A stretch of 64,000 nucleotides of DNA from DATFVA01 sp963745945. Lineage in GTDB: Bacteria > Bacteroidota > Ignavibacteria > Ignavibacteriales > Ignavibacteriaceae. The stretch spans positions 1 through 64,000 of the forward strand of contig CAVUZG010000005.1 of NCBI GenBank assembly GCA_963745945.1. Reading direction: 5' to 3'. The translations under genes were made by a program, and so were the position numbers. The notes under the pieces are model-generated. The model saw only the letters and a list, made by a program, of their open reading frames with translations, was not told where the DNA came from and did not search any database. This document shows positions 17,479 to 26,286 of the stretch, piece by piece (positions within the stretch are counted from its first letter, which is position 1; each line of letters begins with the position of its first letter).

Positions 17479-18303
17479 ATGCCTCTTGGTAACACAGCAC
17501 AGAGAGTACTCGTTTCCATTGTTGCTATCCCATTTATGGTTGCAGCCAGCTACTTCGGAAGTATTTATTTCTTTCTGTTAACAGCTTTTATTGCTACAGT
17601 TTCATTTTATGAATTCTGCAGATTCGTAAAAAATAAGAGTATTTATACCAATACTTGGTTGGGGATACTTTTTATTCTCCTCTTGCTGATAAATGAATAT
17701 TTTCATTATCTCGAAATTTATTTTTTAATTCTCACTCTCACTGTTTTACTTTCCTTATTTGAATTATTCAGGAATAAAGGTTCTGCAATAATAAATATTG
17801 GAACAACCTTGCTTGGCATATTATACATAGGATTTTTTGCGGACGCTTTGCTCGGTATTAGGGAACTCTATCCAAGGATTGAATATTTATACGTGCGCGG
17901 AGGGTATCTTATTATTTCAATTCTAGCATCAATATGGATTTGTGATTCGGCAGCTTTTTTCGGCGGTATTAGTCTTGGTAAACATAAATTGTTTCCAAGA
18001 GTTAGCCCTAAGAAAAGCTGGGAAGGTGCAGTTTTCGGATTCATTTTTGCTGTTTTAACAATGATTTTGGCTAAAGTAATTATTTTGGACTTCTTAACCT
18101 GGCCATCTGTTATTATTTTAGGTGTAATAATTGGAACAATAGGACAAATTGGAGACCTGGTTGAATCATTATTTAAACGTGATGCAGGGGTTAAAGATTC
18201 TTCTGCATTAATTCCCGGTCATGGTGGAATATTTGACAGGTTTGATTCGCTGCTTTATACTGCTCCTGTAATTCTTCTTTACTTTAAATATTTTTCACGC
18301 TGA
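17479..18303 (+). CDS. cdsA: Phosphatidate cytidylyltransferase
   Basis: 274 residues with about eight TM helices. The family signature is complete: CDSAAFFGG, FPRVSPKKSWEGAVFGF near 175, and near the C-terminus IGDLVESLFKRDAGVKDSS followed by LIPGHGGIFDRFDSLL. The enzyme makes CDP-diacylglycerol from phosphatidate and CTP, the branch point of phospholipid synthesis. It starts 6 bp after the DUF2007 gene and precedes rimO by 14 bp. Confidence 0.96.
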   Translation: MPLGNTAQRVLVSIVAIPFMVAASYFGSIYFFLLTAFIATVSFYEFCRFVKNKSIYTNTWLGILFILLLLINEYFHYLEIYFLILTLTVLLSLFELFRNKGSAIINIGTTLLGILYIGFFADALLGIRELYPRIEYLYVRGGYLIISILASIWICDSAAFFGGISLGKHKLFPRVSPKKSWEGAVFGFIFAVLTMILAKVIILDFLTWPSVIILGVIIGTIGQIGDLVESLFKRDAGVKDSSALIPGHGGIFDRFDSLLYTAPVILLYFKYFSR

Positions 18304-18317
18304 TAATCTGAAATAAT

Positions 18318-19628
18318 ATGATTGCGAAATTAAAAGATACTATAAGTGTAGTTACACTAGGTTGTTCAAAAAATACGGTAGATTCTGAAAGATTAATGAA
18401 TCAATTAAAACTGAACAAACTTTCATTATCTGAAGATGCAGATAATGCAGACACAGTTATAATTAATACTTGTGGTTTTATTGAAGCGGCAAAACAGGAA
18501 TCGGTTAATACAATTTTGAATGCAGTGGCATTAAAAGAAAAGGGAAAACTTAAAAAAATTATTGTTGCAGGATGTCTTTCAGAAAGATATATGGACGATC
18601 TCCGTAAAGAAATTCCTGAGGTTGATGCTTACTTCGGAACAGAAAAGTATGAAGAAATACTGAAGGAGTTGGGCGGCGATCTGAAAAAAGAATTACTCGG
18701 AGAAAGACTTCTATCAACACCATCTCATACAGCCTATCTGAAAATTTCTGAAGGCTGTGATCACCCGTGTTCATTTTGCGCAATACCTTTAATGAGGGGG
18801 AATCATAAATCCATTCCAATAGATCAACTGGTTAAGGAAACCGAATTCCTTGCAAGGAATAATACAAAAGAACTTGTACTGATTGCCCAGGATACAACCG
18901 ATTACGGAAAAGACATTTATGGTAAAAAAATGATTGCCGGTTTACTGAATAAACTCAGTGAAGTTGATGGAATAGAATGGATAAGATTAATGTATGCCTA
19001 CCCCTCACAATTTCCTGATGAGTTAATAGATGCTATTGCCGAAAATCCAAAAGTCTGCAAGTATGTTGATATTCCTTTACAGCATATTTCCGATAATGTG
19101 CTTAAATCAATGAGAAGGGGTGTTACTTCAAAAAGAACAAAAGATCTTTTACATAAATTGAAAAACAGGATTCCAGGTATTACATTACGAACGACATTTA
19201 TTGTCGGTTATCCTAATGAGGGAGAAAAAGAATTTCAGGAACTTTGTGACTTTATTAAAGAAATTGAGTTTGATCGTATAGGAACTTTTACTTTCTCCAA
19301 AGAGGAAAATACCAGCAGTTTTATACTTGGTGACCCTGTCCCGGAAAAAATAAAACTGGAAAGAAAAGAAATTCTGATGGAAATTCAAAAAGACATTTCA
19401 TTAAAAATAAATGAAAATTTCATTGGCCAAAAACTCCGTGTCCTGATTGACGGACGGGAAGGAGACTATTACATTGGCAGATCATACCGGGATGCACCCG
19501 AGGTGGATGGTGAAATCCTTATCCCTGTCAGCGGACAAAAAATTACACCGGGTGAATTTTATATGGCTGAAGTTTTCGATTTCAATGAATATGATTTGTA
19601 CGCAAATATTTCCCCGGGCGGGAGTTAA
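18318..19628 (+). CDS. rimO: Ribosomal protein S12 methylthiotransferase RimO
   Basis: 436 residues, normal RimO length. UPF0004 domain with the RimO-type motif LGCSKNTVDSERL and NTCGFIEAAKQES, radical SAM motif CDHPCSFCAIPLMRG, and a C-terminal TRAM domain (about 370-433, GREGDYYIGRSYRDAPEVDG). It adds a methylthio group to an aspartate of ribosomal protein S12. The paralogue MiaB at 6-7.3 kb differs in the GCQMN and NTCSIRE motifs, so the two can be told apart. Confidence 0.96.
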   Translation: MIAKLKDTISVVTLGCSKNTVDSERLMNQLKLNKLSLSEDADNADTVIINTCGFIEAAKQESVNTILNAVALKEKGKLKKIIVAGCLSERYMDDLRKEIPEVDAYFGTEKYEEILKELGGDLKKELLGERLLSTPSHTAYLKISEGCDHPCSFCAIPLMRGNHKSIPIDQLVKETEFLARNNTKELVLIAQDTTDYGKDIYGKKMIAGLLNKLSEVDGIEWIRLMYAYPSQFPDELIDAIAENPKVCKYVDIPLQHISDNVLKSMRRGVTSKRTKDLLHKLKNRIPGITLRTTFIVGYPNEGEKEFQELCDFIKEIEFDRIGTFTFSKEENTSSFILGDPVPEKIKLERKEILMEIQKDISLKINENFIGQKLRVLIDGREGDYYIGRSYRDAPEVDGEILIPVSGQKITPGEFYMAEVFDFNEYDLYANISPGGS

Positions 19629-19630
19629 TC

Positions 19631-20908
19631 ATGAAAAATATATTAATCTTAGTTTTACTTTCACTTCTTTTTATAACTGTTAAAGCGCAGGTTGAAACTG
19701 CAGATAAACCGGACGAGACAAGATCACTGCCAAAATTTTACCAGGATTTTTTAAATTTCTCAACACCGGATAGTTCCAGTACAAGGGTTGACGCTTTTAT
19801 TCAGGTTCCTTACAACCAGATACAGTTTGTAAAATCGGATAAAGGGTTTACAGCAAGCTATACAGTAACCATATCTGTTTTTGATGAATACAGGGAAAAG
19901 CTTATAGTAGAAAAAGTCTGGAACGAAGAGGTAAATGAGAAAAACTTTGAGCAAACAAACAGTCAGAATAATTATAACCTTAGTCTTAAATCATTTTACC
20001 TGCAGCCCGGCAAATATATTATCCGAAGTTCTGTGGAGGATAAAGAATCAAAAAAAGAGTATTATACCGAAAAACCTTTTATAGTTAGATCGCTGAACGG
20101 GGAAATTGCTTTAAGTGATATAATTTTAATCTCGAAAGTTTCAGAAACAACAGATCAAAAGAAGATTTTGCCAAATGTTTCCGGTAATGTTGCCACACAA
20201 AAGGATGGTGTTCCTATATTTTTCGAAGCTTACTCGAAAACTCCTGCAGAGATCAGACTTCAGTATGTAATATCCAATGATAAACAGGATATAGTTTTTC
20301 AGAGCAGCGAATCCAGACATCTTGATTCAGGTAAAACCCAGATATTTCATACAATAAAGGATAGCCTGATCAATCTTGGAAATTATCTGCTCACTGTAAA
20401 AGCAGTAGGTCAGAATGATTCTGTTATTGCGTCTGCGAATAAAGCTTTCTTCTCAAAATGGGTTGGTGTCCCTTTAACTGTAAAAGATCTTGATCAGGCA
20501 GTTGATCAACTCGTTTACATAGCTTCCTCAAAAGAACTTGATTATATTAAAGAGGCAAAGACTCAAGAGGAAAAATCAAAAAGGTATCTGGCATTCTGGA
20601 AAAAGAAAGATCCCTCTCCTTCAACTGAAGAAAATGAAGTATTTAATGAATACTATAGACGGATTGAATATGCAAATCAACATTTCTCACATTACGTAAA
20701 AGGATGGAAGACTGATCGCGGTATGGTATTTATATTGCTTGGTGCTCCAAACAATGTTGACAGGCATCCGTTTGATGTTGACAGTAAACCGTATGAGATC
20801 TGGCAATACTACCAGATGAACAGACAGTTTGTTTTCGTGGATGAAACTGGTTTTGGAGATTACCGTTTAACTACTCCGCTTTACGGGGACGATTATCGTT
20901 ACAGGTAA
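19631..20908 (+). CDS. Secreted GWxTD domain protein
   Basis: 425 residues. Signal peptide 1-20 (LLFITVKAQ). A beta-rich first part (about 45-280) is followed by the GWxTD domain: YVKGWKTDRGMVFILLGAPN near residue 360, then YEIWQYYQ and FVFVDETGFGDYRL. This domain is found in Bacteroidetes, Acidobacteria and relatives and has no known function. It starts 3 bp after the rimO stop codon; its own stop is 2 bp before the PfkB gene, so it is part of a tightly packed operon that ends in the Omp85 gene. Confidence 0.88.
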   Translation: MKNILILVLLSLLFITVKAQVETADKPDETRSLPKFYQDFLNFSTPDSSSTRVDAFIQVPYNQIQFVKSDKGFTASYTVTISVFDEYREKLIVEKVWNEEVNEKNFEQTNSQNNYNLSLKSFYLQPGKYIIRSSVEDKESKKEYYTEKPFIVRSLNGEIALSDIILISKVSETTDQKKILPNVSGNVATQKDGVPIFFEAYSKTPAEIRLQYVISNDKQDIVFQSSESRHLDSGKTQIFHTIKDSLINLGNYLLTVKAVGQNDSVIASANKAFFSKWVGVPLTVKDLDQAVDQLVYIASSKELDYIKEAKTQEEKSKRYLAFWKKKDPSPSTEENEVFNEYYRRIEYANQHFSHYVKGWKTDRGMVFILLGAPNNVDRHPFDVDSKPYEIWQYYQMNRQFVFVDETGFGDYRLTTPLYGDDYRYR

Positions 20909-20910
20909 TT

Positions 20911-21876
20911 ATGATTGTAACAGTAACATTAAATCCATTACTTGAAAGAAGATATTCTTTTCAGTCTGTTAATTATCCGGGTGTAAACAGGGACGGAAAA
21001 CTTGAAGTTAAACCGGGCGGAAAGGGAATTAATGTTAGCCGCCAGTTAAATCATTTAAATACCAAAAATCTTGCATTCACATTTCTTGGCGGAACAATCG
21101 GCAAAACCTTCCGTGATGTTCTGAAACAGGAAAAAATTAATTTTACTTCTGTTAAAATTGATTCAGAGACACGTGACGGCGTCGTCTTGATCGATGAGAC
21201 AAATAATAATTTAACCAGCCTGTTCGGAACTAATCCGGAAATAAAGAATGATGAAGTAGAAGAATTCAAATTAAAGCTTGAAAAGATTATTCAGAATTGC
21301 GAAATAGTAATTTTCTCGGGAAGCTCACCCTGTAAAAATACTGATTCAATTTTCCCCCGTGGAATTGAGATTGCAAACAAGTTCGATAAAATTTCTGTAT
21401 GCGATACATATGGTGAAAATCTTTCTCAATGTATAAAAGCTGGTCCTACCATTCTTCATAACAACACTGATGAAGTTCAAAAATCACTCGGAATTTCTCT
21501 AGATTCGGAAGAAAAAATATTATCATTTCTGGATGAACTGTATTCCAACGGTATCAAGCAAAGCTATATTACAAATTCAGATAAAAACTTCTATGCTTCA
21601 AATTTTGAATTTCATTTTAAAGTTATTACCCCGGCTATGAAAACCATTGATCCTACCGGGAGTGGAGACAGTTTTGTTGCAGGAATAGTTTATAGCTGGT
21701 ATAACGATTTGACTTTTGAAGAGGGTTTAAAATTAGCAACTTCACTGGGTGCTGCTAATGCTGCCAGGATTGATGTATGCAATATTTCTTTAAATGAATC
21801 CAAAGCACTTGTTCCTGGAATTGATGTAGCTGTAATCGGGAAGAAAATGAAAACCTTAGATGTTACGCCACGTTAA
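20911..21876 (+). CDS. PfkB-family phosphosugar kinase (1-phosphofructokinase-like)
   Basis: 321 residues. The first family signature is PGGKGINVSRQLNHL (about 33-47), the second with the catalytic base is DPTGSGDSFVAGIVY near 249. Start MIVTVTLNPLLERRY matches the FruK/LacC/PfkB branch (VTLNPxxD), though the Asp after the Pro is replaced by LLE. The common DTTGAGDAF box also reads DPTGSGDSF. It should phosphorylate a phosphosugar such as fructose-1-phosphate, fructose-6-phosphate or tagatose-6-phosphate; the altered residues leave the substrate open. It overlaps the Omp85 gene by 17 bp. Confidence 0.87.
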   Translation: MIVTVTLNPLLERRYSFQSVNYPGVNRDGKLEVKPGGKGINVSRQLNHLNTKNLAFTFLGGTIGKTFRDVLKQEKINFTSVKIDSETRDGVVLIDETNNNLTSLFGTNPEIKNDEVEEFKLKLEKIIQNCEIVIFSGSSPCKNTDSIFPRGIEIANKFDKISVCDTYGENLSQCIKAGPTILHNNTDEVQKSLGISLDSEEKILSFLDELYSNGIKQSYITNSDKNFYASNFEFHFKVITPAMKTIDPTGSGDSFVAGIVYSWYNDLTFEEGLKLATSLGAANAARIDVCNISLNESKALVPGIDVAVIGKKMKTLDVTPR

Positions 21877-23623
21877 ATACATACCTTTTCTACTTTTCTT
21901 TTTTACATCATTATCTGCCCAGGTAATCAAAAATTTTAATGTAGCGGGAAACAGAGTTTTTGATGATGATAATTATTACACATGGAGTGGTATAAATACA
22001 GGTCAGAAACTTGCGCCGGGATTGCTGGACACAATTAAAATTAATATAGCAGCTGAGCTAGGCAAAAGAGGATATCTTCAAAGCCGGTTTGACAGCACGA
22101 GCGCAGATCTTTCACCAGATTCCCAGGATGTAAATATAAATATTGCAGTGGATGAAGGTGATCCGACTTATATAAATAGATTTATCTACGTTGGAGCTGA
22201 TTCTATTGATACTGTGAAGATAATCCCTCTTTTTGATTTTCTTAATGGAGATAGACTAAATAAATATGAAATTGAACAATCTATGGCAGATGCTTTGGAT
22301 TATTATGAAGATTCCGGAAATCCGTTTGCAAGATTAGTTCTTAACTCAGTTTATATTTATTATGATTCATTGAAGGAAGAAAGTCTTGCTGATATCCACC
22401 TTGAAATAAAAAAAGGGGAAGACAGAAAAATTGATAAAATCGAAGTAAGCGGAAATTCTTCAACTAAAGAATATGTGATCATCCGGGAACTTCGTTTAAA
22501 TAAAGGTGAAGCATATTCACAATCCAAAATAGACGAGCTGCCCAAAAGATTAAATCGCCTTCGTTTTTTTGAACCTGTAGAATCCCCTCAGTTTTATATA
22601 AATGGAAAAGGTGAAGGAGTTCTTTCGCTTAAGGTTAAAGAAAAACAAACCAACAACTTTGATGGAATAGTAGGCTATATACCCGGAAATAAACAAAATG
22701 AAAAAGGTTATCTCACCGGGCTTGTGAATATAACAATGAGGAATCTTTTTGGAACCGGGAGAGCTGCAGCTATAAGATGGCAGCAGTTTGACAGGTATTC
22801 CCAGGAAATGGAATTAAAATATCTTGAACCCTGGTTGTTTGGTTATCCTTTTAGTATTAACGGAGACTTTTTCCAGAGGAAACAGGATTCAACTTATGTT
22901 CAGAGAAAGTTAGAGGGGGGGATTGAGTATCTTGCAACTGAAAATATTTCTGCTGCAGTTACAATTTCGACTGAACAGGTCATTCCAACCATAAAAGAAA
23001 TTCCCGTTTTTACAGTATTCAACAGTAGTGCCCTGACCACGGGACTTAACCTGAAGTTTGACAGTCGTGACGATCCGTATTCTCCGACTGAAGGATTACT
23101 CTTTATGACTTCATATTCATTAAGCAGAAAAAAAATATTTGGTCCGAAAGAATTCATCACTCCAAATATTGAGACCAAAATAAATCTTCAGAGATTATCC
23201 TTAGATCTTAGCTGGTTCTACCAGCCGTTCCTCAGGCAGGTTTTTGCAATTGGTCTTCATGGAAAAGATCTCAGAGGATCATTTTTTGAAGATAGTGATC
23301 TGTTCCGGCTGGGAGGTACGAATACGCTTAGAGGATACAGGGAAAATCAGTTCCTGGGTTCCAGGATTGCCTGGGGAAATCTTGAATATCGTCTGCTGCT
23401 TACGCGCCGTACTTTTGCATTTCTCTTTTTTGATGCGGGATACTATTTCAGGAAACCTGAACCGGAAAGAAATATACTTAAAGAGGAAGCTGTTAAAACC
23501 GGTTATGGTGTTGGTCTGAATATCGAAACAGGGGTAGGCGTATTAAGCGTAAGTTTTGCACTTGCCGCGGGCGATTCATTTTCAGATGGGAAAATTCATT
23601 TCGGAATAGTTAACGAATTTTAA
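21860..23623 (+). CDS. Omp85-superfamily outer membrane protein (BamA/TamA-like)
   Basis: 587 residues. Signal peptide 1-20 (LFFFTSLSAQ). The periplasmic part (about 21-265) contains about three POTRA-type repeats (VIKNFNVAGNRVF; INRFIYVGADSIDTVKI; IDKIEVSGNSSTKEYVIIREL). The C-terminal half is a 16-strand-type barrel with the conserved motif FRLGGTNTLRGYREN near 480 and a final Phe (GIVNEF). It is shorter than BamA (about 800), so it is more like a TamA or ShlB/FhaC-type translocase. It is the last gene of the packed rimO-GWxTD-PfkB unit. Confidence 0.9.
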   Translation: MLRHVKYIPFLLFFFTSLSAQVIKNFNVAGNRVFDDDNYYTWSGINTGQKLAPGLLDTIKINIAAELGKRGYLQSRFDSTSADLSPDSQDVNINIAVDEGDPTYINRFIYVGADSIDTVKIIPLFDFLNGDRLNKYEIEQSMADALDYYEDSGNPFARLVLNSVYIYYDSLKEESLADIHLEIKKGEDRKIDKIEVSGNSSTKEYVIIRELRLNKGEAYSQSKIDELPKRLNRLRFFEPVESPQFYINGKGEGVLSLKVKEKQTNNFDGIVGYIPGNKQNEKGYLTGLVNITMRNLFGTGRAAAIRWQQFDRYSQEMELKYLEPWLFGYPFSINGDFFQRKQDSTYVQRKLEGGIEYLATENISAAVTISTEQVIPTIKEIPVFTVFNSSALTTGLNLKFDSRDDPYSPTEGLLFMTSYSLSRKKIFGPKEFITPNIETKINLQRLSLDLSWFYQPFLRQVFAIGLHGKDLRGSFFEDSDLFRLGGTNTLRGYRENQFLGSRIAWGNLEYRLLLTRRTFAFLFFDAGYYFRKPEPERNILKEEAVKTGYGVGLNIETGVGVLSVSFALAAGDSFSDGKIHFGIVNEF

Positions 23624-23683
23624 TTTTCCATTTGATTTTATTATTTCTTTATACCTAATTTTCTTCAATACTTATCTGGTCTA

Positions 23684-24532
23684 ATGAATTTTTTTTCAAA
23701 ATTATCCGCAGCTGTTTCACTCACCAGGATAATAAATGTATTAATAACATTTGTTTCCGTTCTTGTTGCAGTACTTATCTGTTCGTCATCTTCTGCAATT
23801 CTGGCCGGAACCATATTATTAGCCGCAGTAACTGCATCAATTGTAACTGCCTGCGGAAACATTATTAATGATGTTCTTGATTATGAAACAGACTTAGTTA
23901 ACAAACCGAACCGGCCATTACCATCGGGAAATATATCAAAATCATCGGCTGTTGTCTTCTATTTTGTACTTCTTATTATTTCCCTGATAGTGAGTTGTTT
24001 AATTAGCTGGATAATATTTACCATCGTACTTCTTTCTCAATTACTTCTATTATTGTATTCTCTCAGCTTAAAAAAAATTCCTCTGCTTGGTAATGTTGTA
24101 ATATCATTTCTGACAGGATTTGTATTTATTTATGGAGGGATAATTGCAGGGAATATAAATGCCGCATTAATCCCGGCATTATTTGCTTTCCTTATAAATC
24201 TTTCACGTGAAGGAATTAAAACAATTGAAGATATACCCGGGGACAAAAAGACAGGATTTAAATCGTTTCCACAAATATTTGGAATTAAATTTTCTCAAAA
24301 TCTTATAGCAGCTTTCCTGATTCTTTTACTGCTTTTTACTTTTGTTCCTTTTATAACCGGTTTCTACAGTATTGAGTATTTCATTCTTGTAATGGTGATT
24401 GTAAATCCGTTGCTGGTTTATGTGATAAAAGCATTACTCGAAAACAATCAATCGGTAAACTTGAAAAAATTAAGTTTTATTTTAAAATTAAATATGATTT
24501 TCGGACTAATAGCAATCTATTTTGGCAGATGA
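23684..24532 (+). CDS. UbiA-family prenyltransferase (geranylgeranylglycerol-phosphate geranylgeranyltransferase-like)
   Basis: 282 residues with about eight TM helices. The first Asp-rich motif is NDVLDYETD (NDxxDxxxD) in the context NIINDVLDYETDLVNKPNRP; the second region is REGIKTIEDIPGDKKTGFKS. The pattern NKPNRPLPSG and the EDxxGD motif are those of the group that includes archaeal digeranylgeranylglyceryl phosphate synthase and its FCB-group relatives, rather than UbiA or heme O synthase. A role in archaeal-like ether lipids, in quinones or in other prenyl lipids is possible. It overlaps rnhB by 4 bp. Confidence 0.85.
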   Translation: MNFFSKLSAAVSLTRIINVLITFVSVLVAVLICSSSSAILAGTILLAAVTASIVTACGNIINDVLDYETDLVNKPNRPLPSGNISKSSAVVFYFVLLIISLIVSCLISWIIFTIVLLSQLLLLLYSLSLKKIPLLGNVVISFLTGFVFIYGGIIAGNINAALIPALFAFLINLSREGIKTIEDIPGDKKTGFKSFPQIFGIKFSQNLIAAFLILLLLFTFVPFITGFYSIEYFILVMVIVNPLLVYVIKALLENNQSVNLKKLSFILKLNMIFGLIAIYFGR

Positions 24533-25170
24533 GAAAATTCGATAATTCTTTCAGGACAGATACTTTTGAACTCATTGCAGGTTCCGATGAAGTAGGGAGA
24601 GGACCTCTTGCAGGGCCGGTAGTAGCTGCATCAGTAATATTTCCCAAAAAAATTTACATCAAGGGTATCAGGGATTCCAAAATGCTTACGGAAGAAGAAA
24701 GAGAAAAGGTTTTACCGAAAATCCTTGAAAAATCTATTGCCGTATCGGTCGCAGTGATTTCTCATGCTGAAATAGACAGAATAAATATACTTCAGGCTTC
24801 GCTGCTTGCAATGTACAATTCTCTTTGCCGTTTAAAAGTGCAGCCGCACTTAGTGCTGGTTGACGGCAATAAAGGATTTGATTATCCTGTCCCGGTTATT
24901 CCTGTGATCAAAGGTGATTCAAAATCTTTCACTATTGCAGCAGCATCTATAGTTGCAAAAGTAGCAAGAGACAGAATAATGAAAAGACTATGTCCTATAT
25001 TTCCGCAATACCTTTGGTCAAAAAATAAAGGTTACCCGACAAAGGAACATATACAGGCCATAAAGATTTTTGGTCCATCACCTCTTCATCGAAAGACTTT
25101 TTTAAGAAAAATTTTGGAAGAAAATCCTGAGCCGGAGTTAGAATTTGAAAAGAAAACATCATTAAGATAA
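24529..25170 (+). CDS. rnhB: Ribonuclease HII
   Basis: 213 residues. The active-site start GSDEVGRGPLAGPVVAA (about 18-34) supplies the first Asp and Glu. DSKMLTEEEREK, LVDGNKGF and the IKGDSKSFTIAAASIVAKVARD block complete the RNase HII pattern, with the remaining carboxylates. It cuts RNA in RNA-DNA hybrids and at single ribonucleotides. ATG overlaps the UbiA stop (ATGA), and yraN starts 3 bp after it; the rnhB-yraN order is common in bacteria. Confidence 0.96.
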   Translation: MRKFDNSFRTDTFELIAGSDEVGRGPLAGPVVAASVIFPKKIYIKGIRDSKMLTEEEREKVLPKILEKSIAVSVAVISHAEIDRINILQASLLAMYNSLCRLKVQPHLVLVDGNKGFDYPVPVIPVIKGDSKSFTIAAASIVAKVARDRIMKRLCPIFPQYLWSKNKGYPTKEHIQAIKIFGPSPLHRKTFLRKILEENPEPELEFEKKTSLR

Positions 25171-25173
25171 TCA

Positions 25174-25536
25174 ATGAGTATTTCTTCTAAAGAGATTGGT
25201 AAATTAGGCGAAGAAGCTGCTGTAAAATTTCTTAGGGAAAAAGGATTTGAAATTAAAGAGCAGAACTACAGGTTTGGAAAAGGTGAGTTGGACATAATTG
25301 CAATCGATGGAAATGAAACAGTTTTTATAGAAGTTAAAGCCAGGCAGAATCTGGAAATGGGTGATCCTGTTTATGCAGTTACTCCCGGTAAAGTTAAACA
25401 GCTCAAAAGAATTGCCGAGTTATATTTAATTGATAAGGGTATAGAGGAAATTGACTGCCGGTTTGATGTTATAACTGTACTCTTCCGTGGAAAACAAAAA
25501 CCTATAATTGAACATTATGAAAATGCATTCGATTAG
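25174..25536 (+). CDS. yraN: YraN family (UPF0102) endonuclease-like protein
   Basis: 120 residues. Start GKLGEEAAVKFLREKGFEIKE, then the PD-(D/E)xK-like core GELDIIAIDGNETVFIEVKAR (Asp, Glu-x-Lys), then the family element AVTPGKVKQLKRIAELYL. The fold is that of Holliday-junction-resolvase-like nucleases, but the cellular role is not established. Last gene of the UbiA-rnhB-yraN group; the next gene is convergent, 9 bp away, without a visible terminator hairpin. Confidence 0.93.
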   Translation: MSISSKEIGKLGEEAAVKFLREKGFEIKEQNYRFGKGELDIIAIDGNETVFIEVKARQNLEMGDPVYAVTPGKVKQLKRIAELYLIDKGIEEIDCRFDVITVLFRGKQKPIIEHYENAFD

Positions 25537-25545
25537 CTTCATAAA

Positions 25546-26169
25546 TTATCGTAATGCAATTCCAACTGAAATATATGTTAAAAACGAAAGTTCCGAAGAA
25601 GTTAGAACTGAGTGAAATCCTCCTTCGAATTCAATATATTCACTCTTTCCCGTTGGAATTAAGTAATAGCTGTTTAGTCCCCCAAAAAACCCTACCCCCA
25701 AATACCCAAAAAAGAATGGAGCAAATCCGAAAGAAGCACCCATCATAAGATTTTTTGTTATAAGAAGTTCGGGGCCTGTTTTAACATAGGGTATTATTGC
25801 AAATGTTCCGTCAAAATTATTTACTGAATAGGCAAAGTTTGCTCCGACTTCCAGGGCTAAATCTAATCTTAAAGGTTTATCAAACGGATTAAAACTGCTG
25901 ATCCTGCGATTATAATTTACAAAGTAATTACTTAATTCCGGTTTTCTATTCTTTTGCAGCAGGCTTGAGTATCCTACTAAAATCCTGGATCGTGACAATG
26001 TTGGAGAGGTCTTTTCCGATTCTTTAAATTCCTGGGGGAATACCAGGCTTGAAAAAATAAAAACCATTATAAAAAACTGGATTAAAAAATTTCCGGCAAG
26101 TTCAGAACCCTCTTTATGTTTTCTAAATTGATTCAATTTCTCCCCATTAAATTTATTATTGTATTCCAA
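25546..26169 (-). CDS. Predicted outer membrane protein, unknown family
   Basis: 207 residues. A hydrophobic export segment lies at about 28-46 (FLIQFFIMVFIFSSLVFPQ), so translation may start at an internal Met (about residue 35) that would give a standard signal peptide. The mature part alternates Gly and aromatic residues (GASFGFAPFFFGYLGVGFFGGL) and ends in a strand (LSFLTYISVGIALR), as small outer-membrane beta barrels do. I do not recognise the family. It is convergent with yraN, and divergent from the next gene over about 110 bp of AT-rich spacer. Confidence 0.6.
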   Translation of the reverse strand: MEYNNKFNGEKLNQFRKHKEGSELAGNFLIQFFIMVFIFSSLVFPQEFKESEKTSPTLSRSRILVGYSSLLQKNRKPELSNYFVNYNRRISSFNPFDKPLRLDLALEVGANFAYSVNNFDGTFAIIPYVKTGPELLITKNLMMGASFGFAPFFFGYLGVGFFGGLNSYYLIPTGKSEYIEFEGGFHSVLTSSELSFLTYISVGIALR

Positions 26170-26286
26170 ACATAAATCAAAAAGTGGATACCGGCAAGAT
26201 TAAAGCATTTCGATTTTCCGACTAAAGTGAGAATAATTTTTTAATTAAATTAGCAATCGTAAATATCTAAAACATAAGATTTGTGT

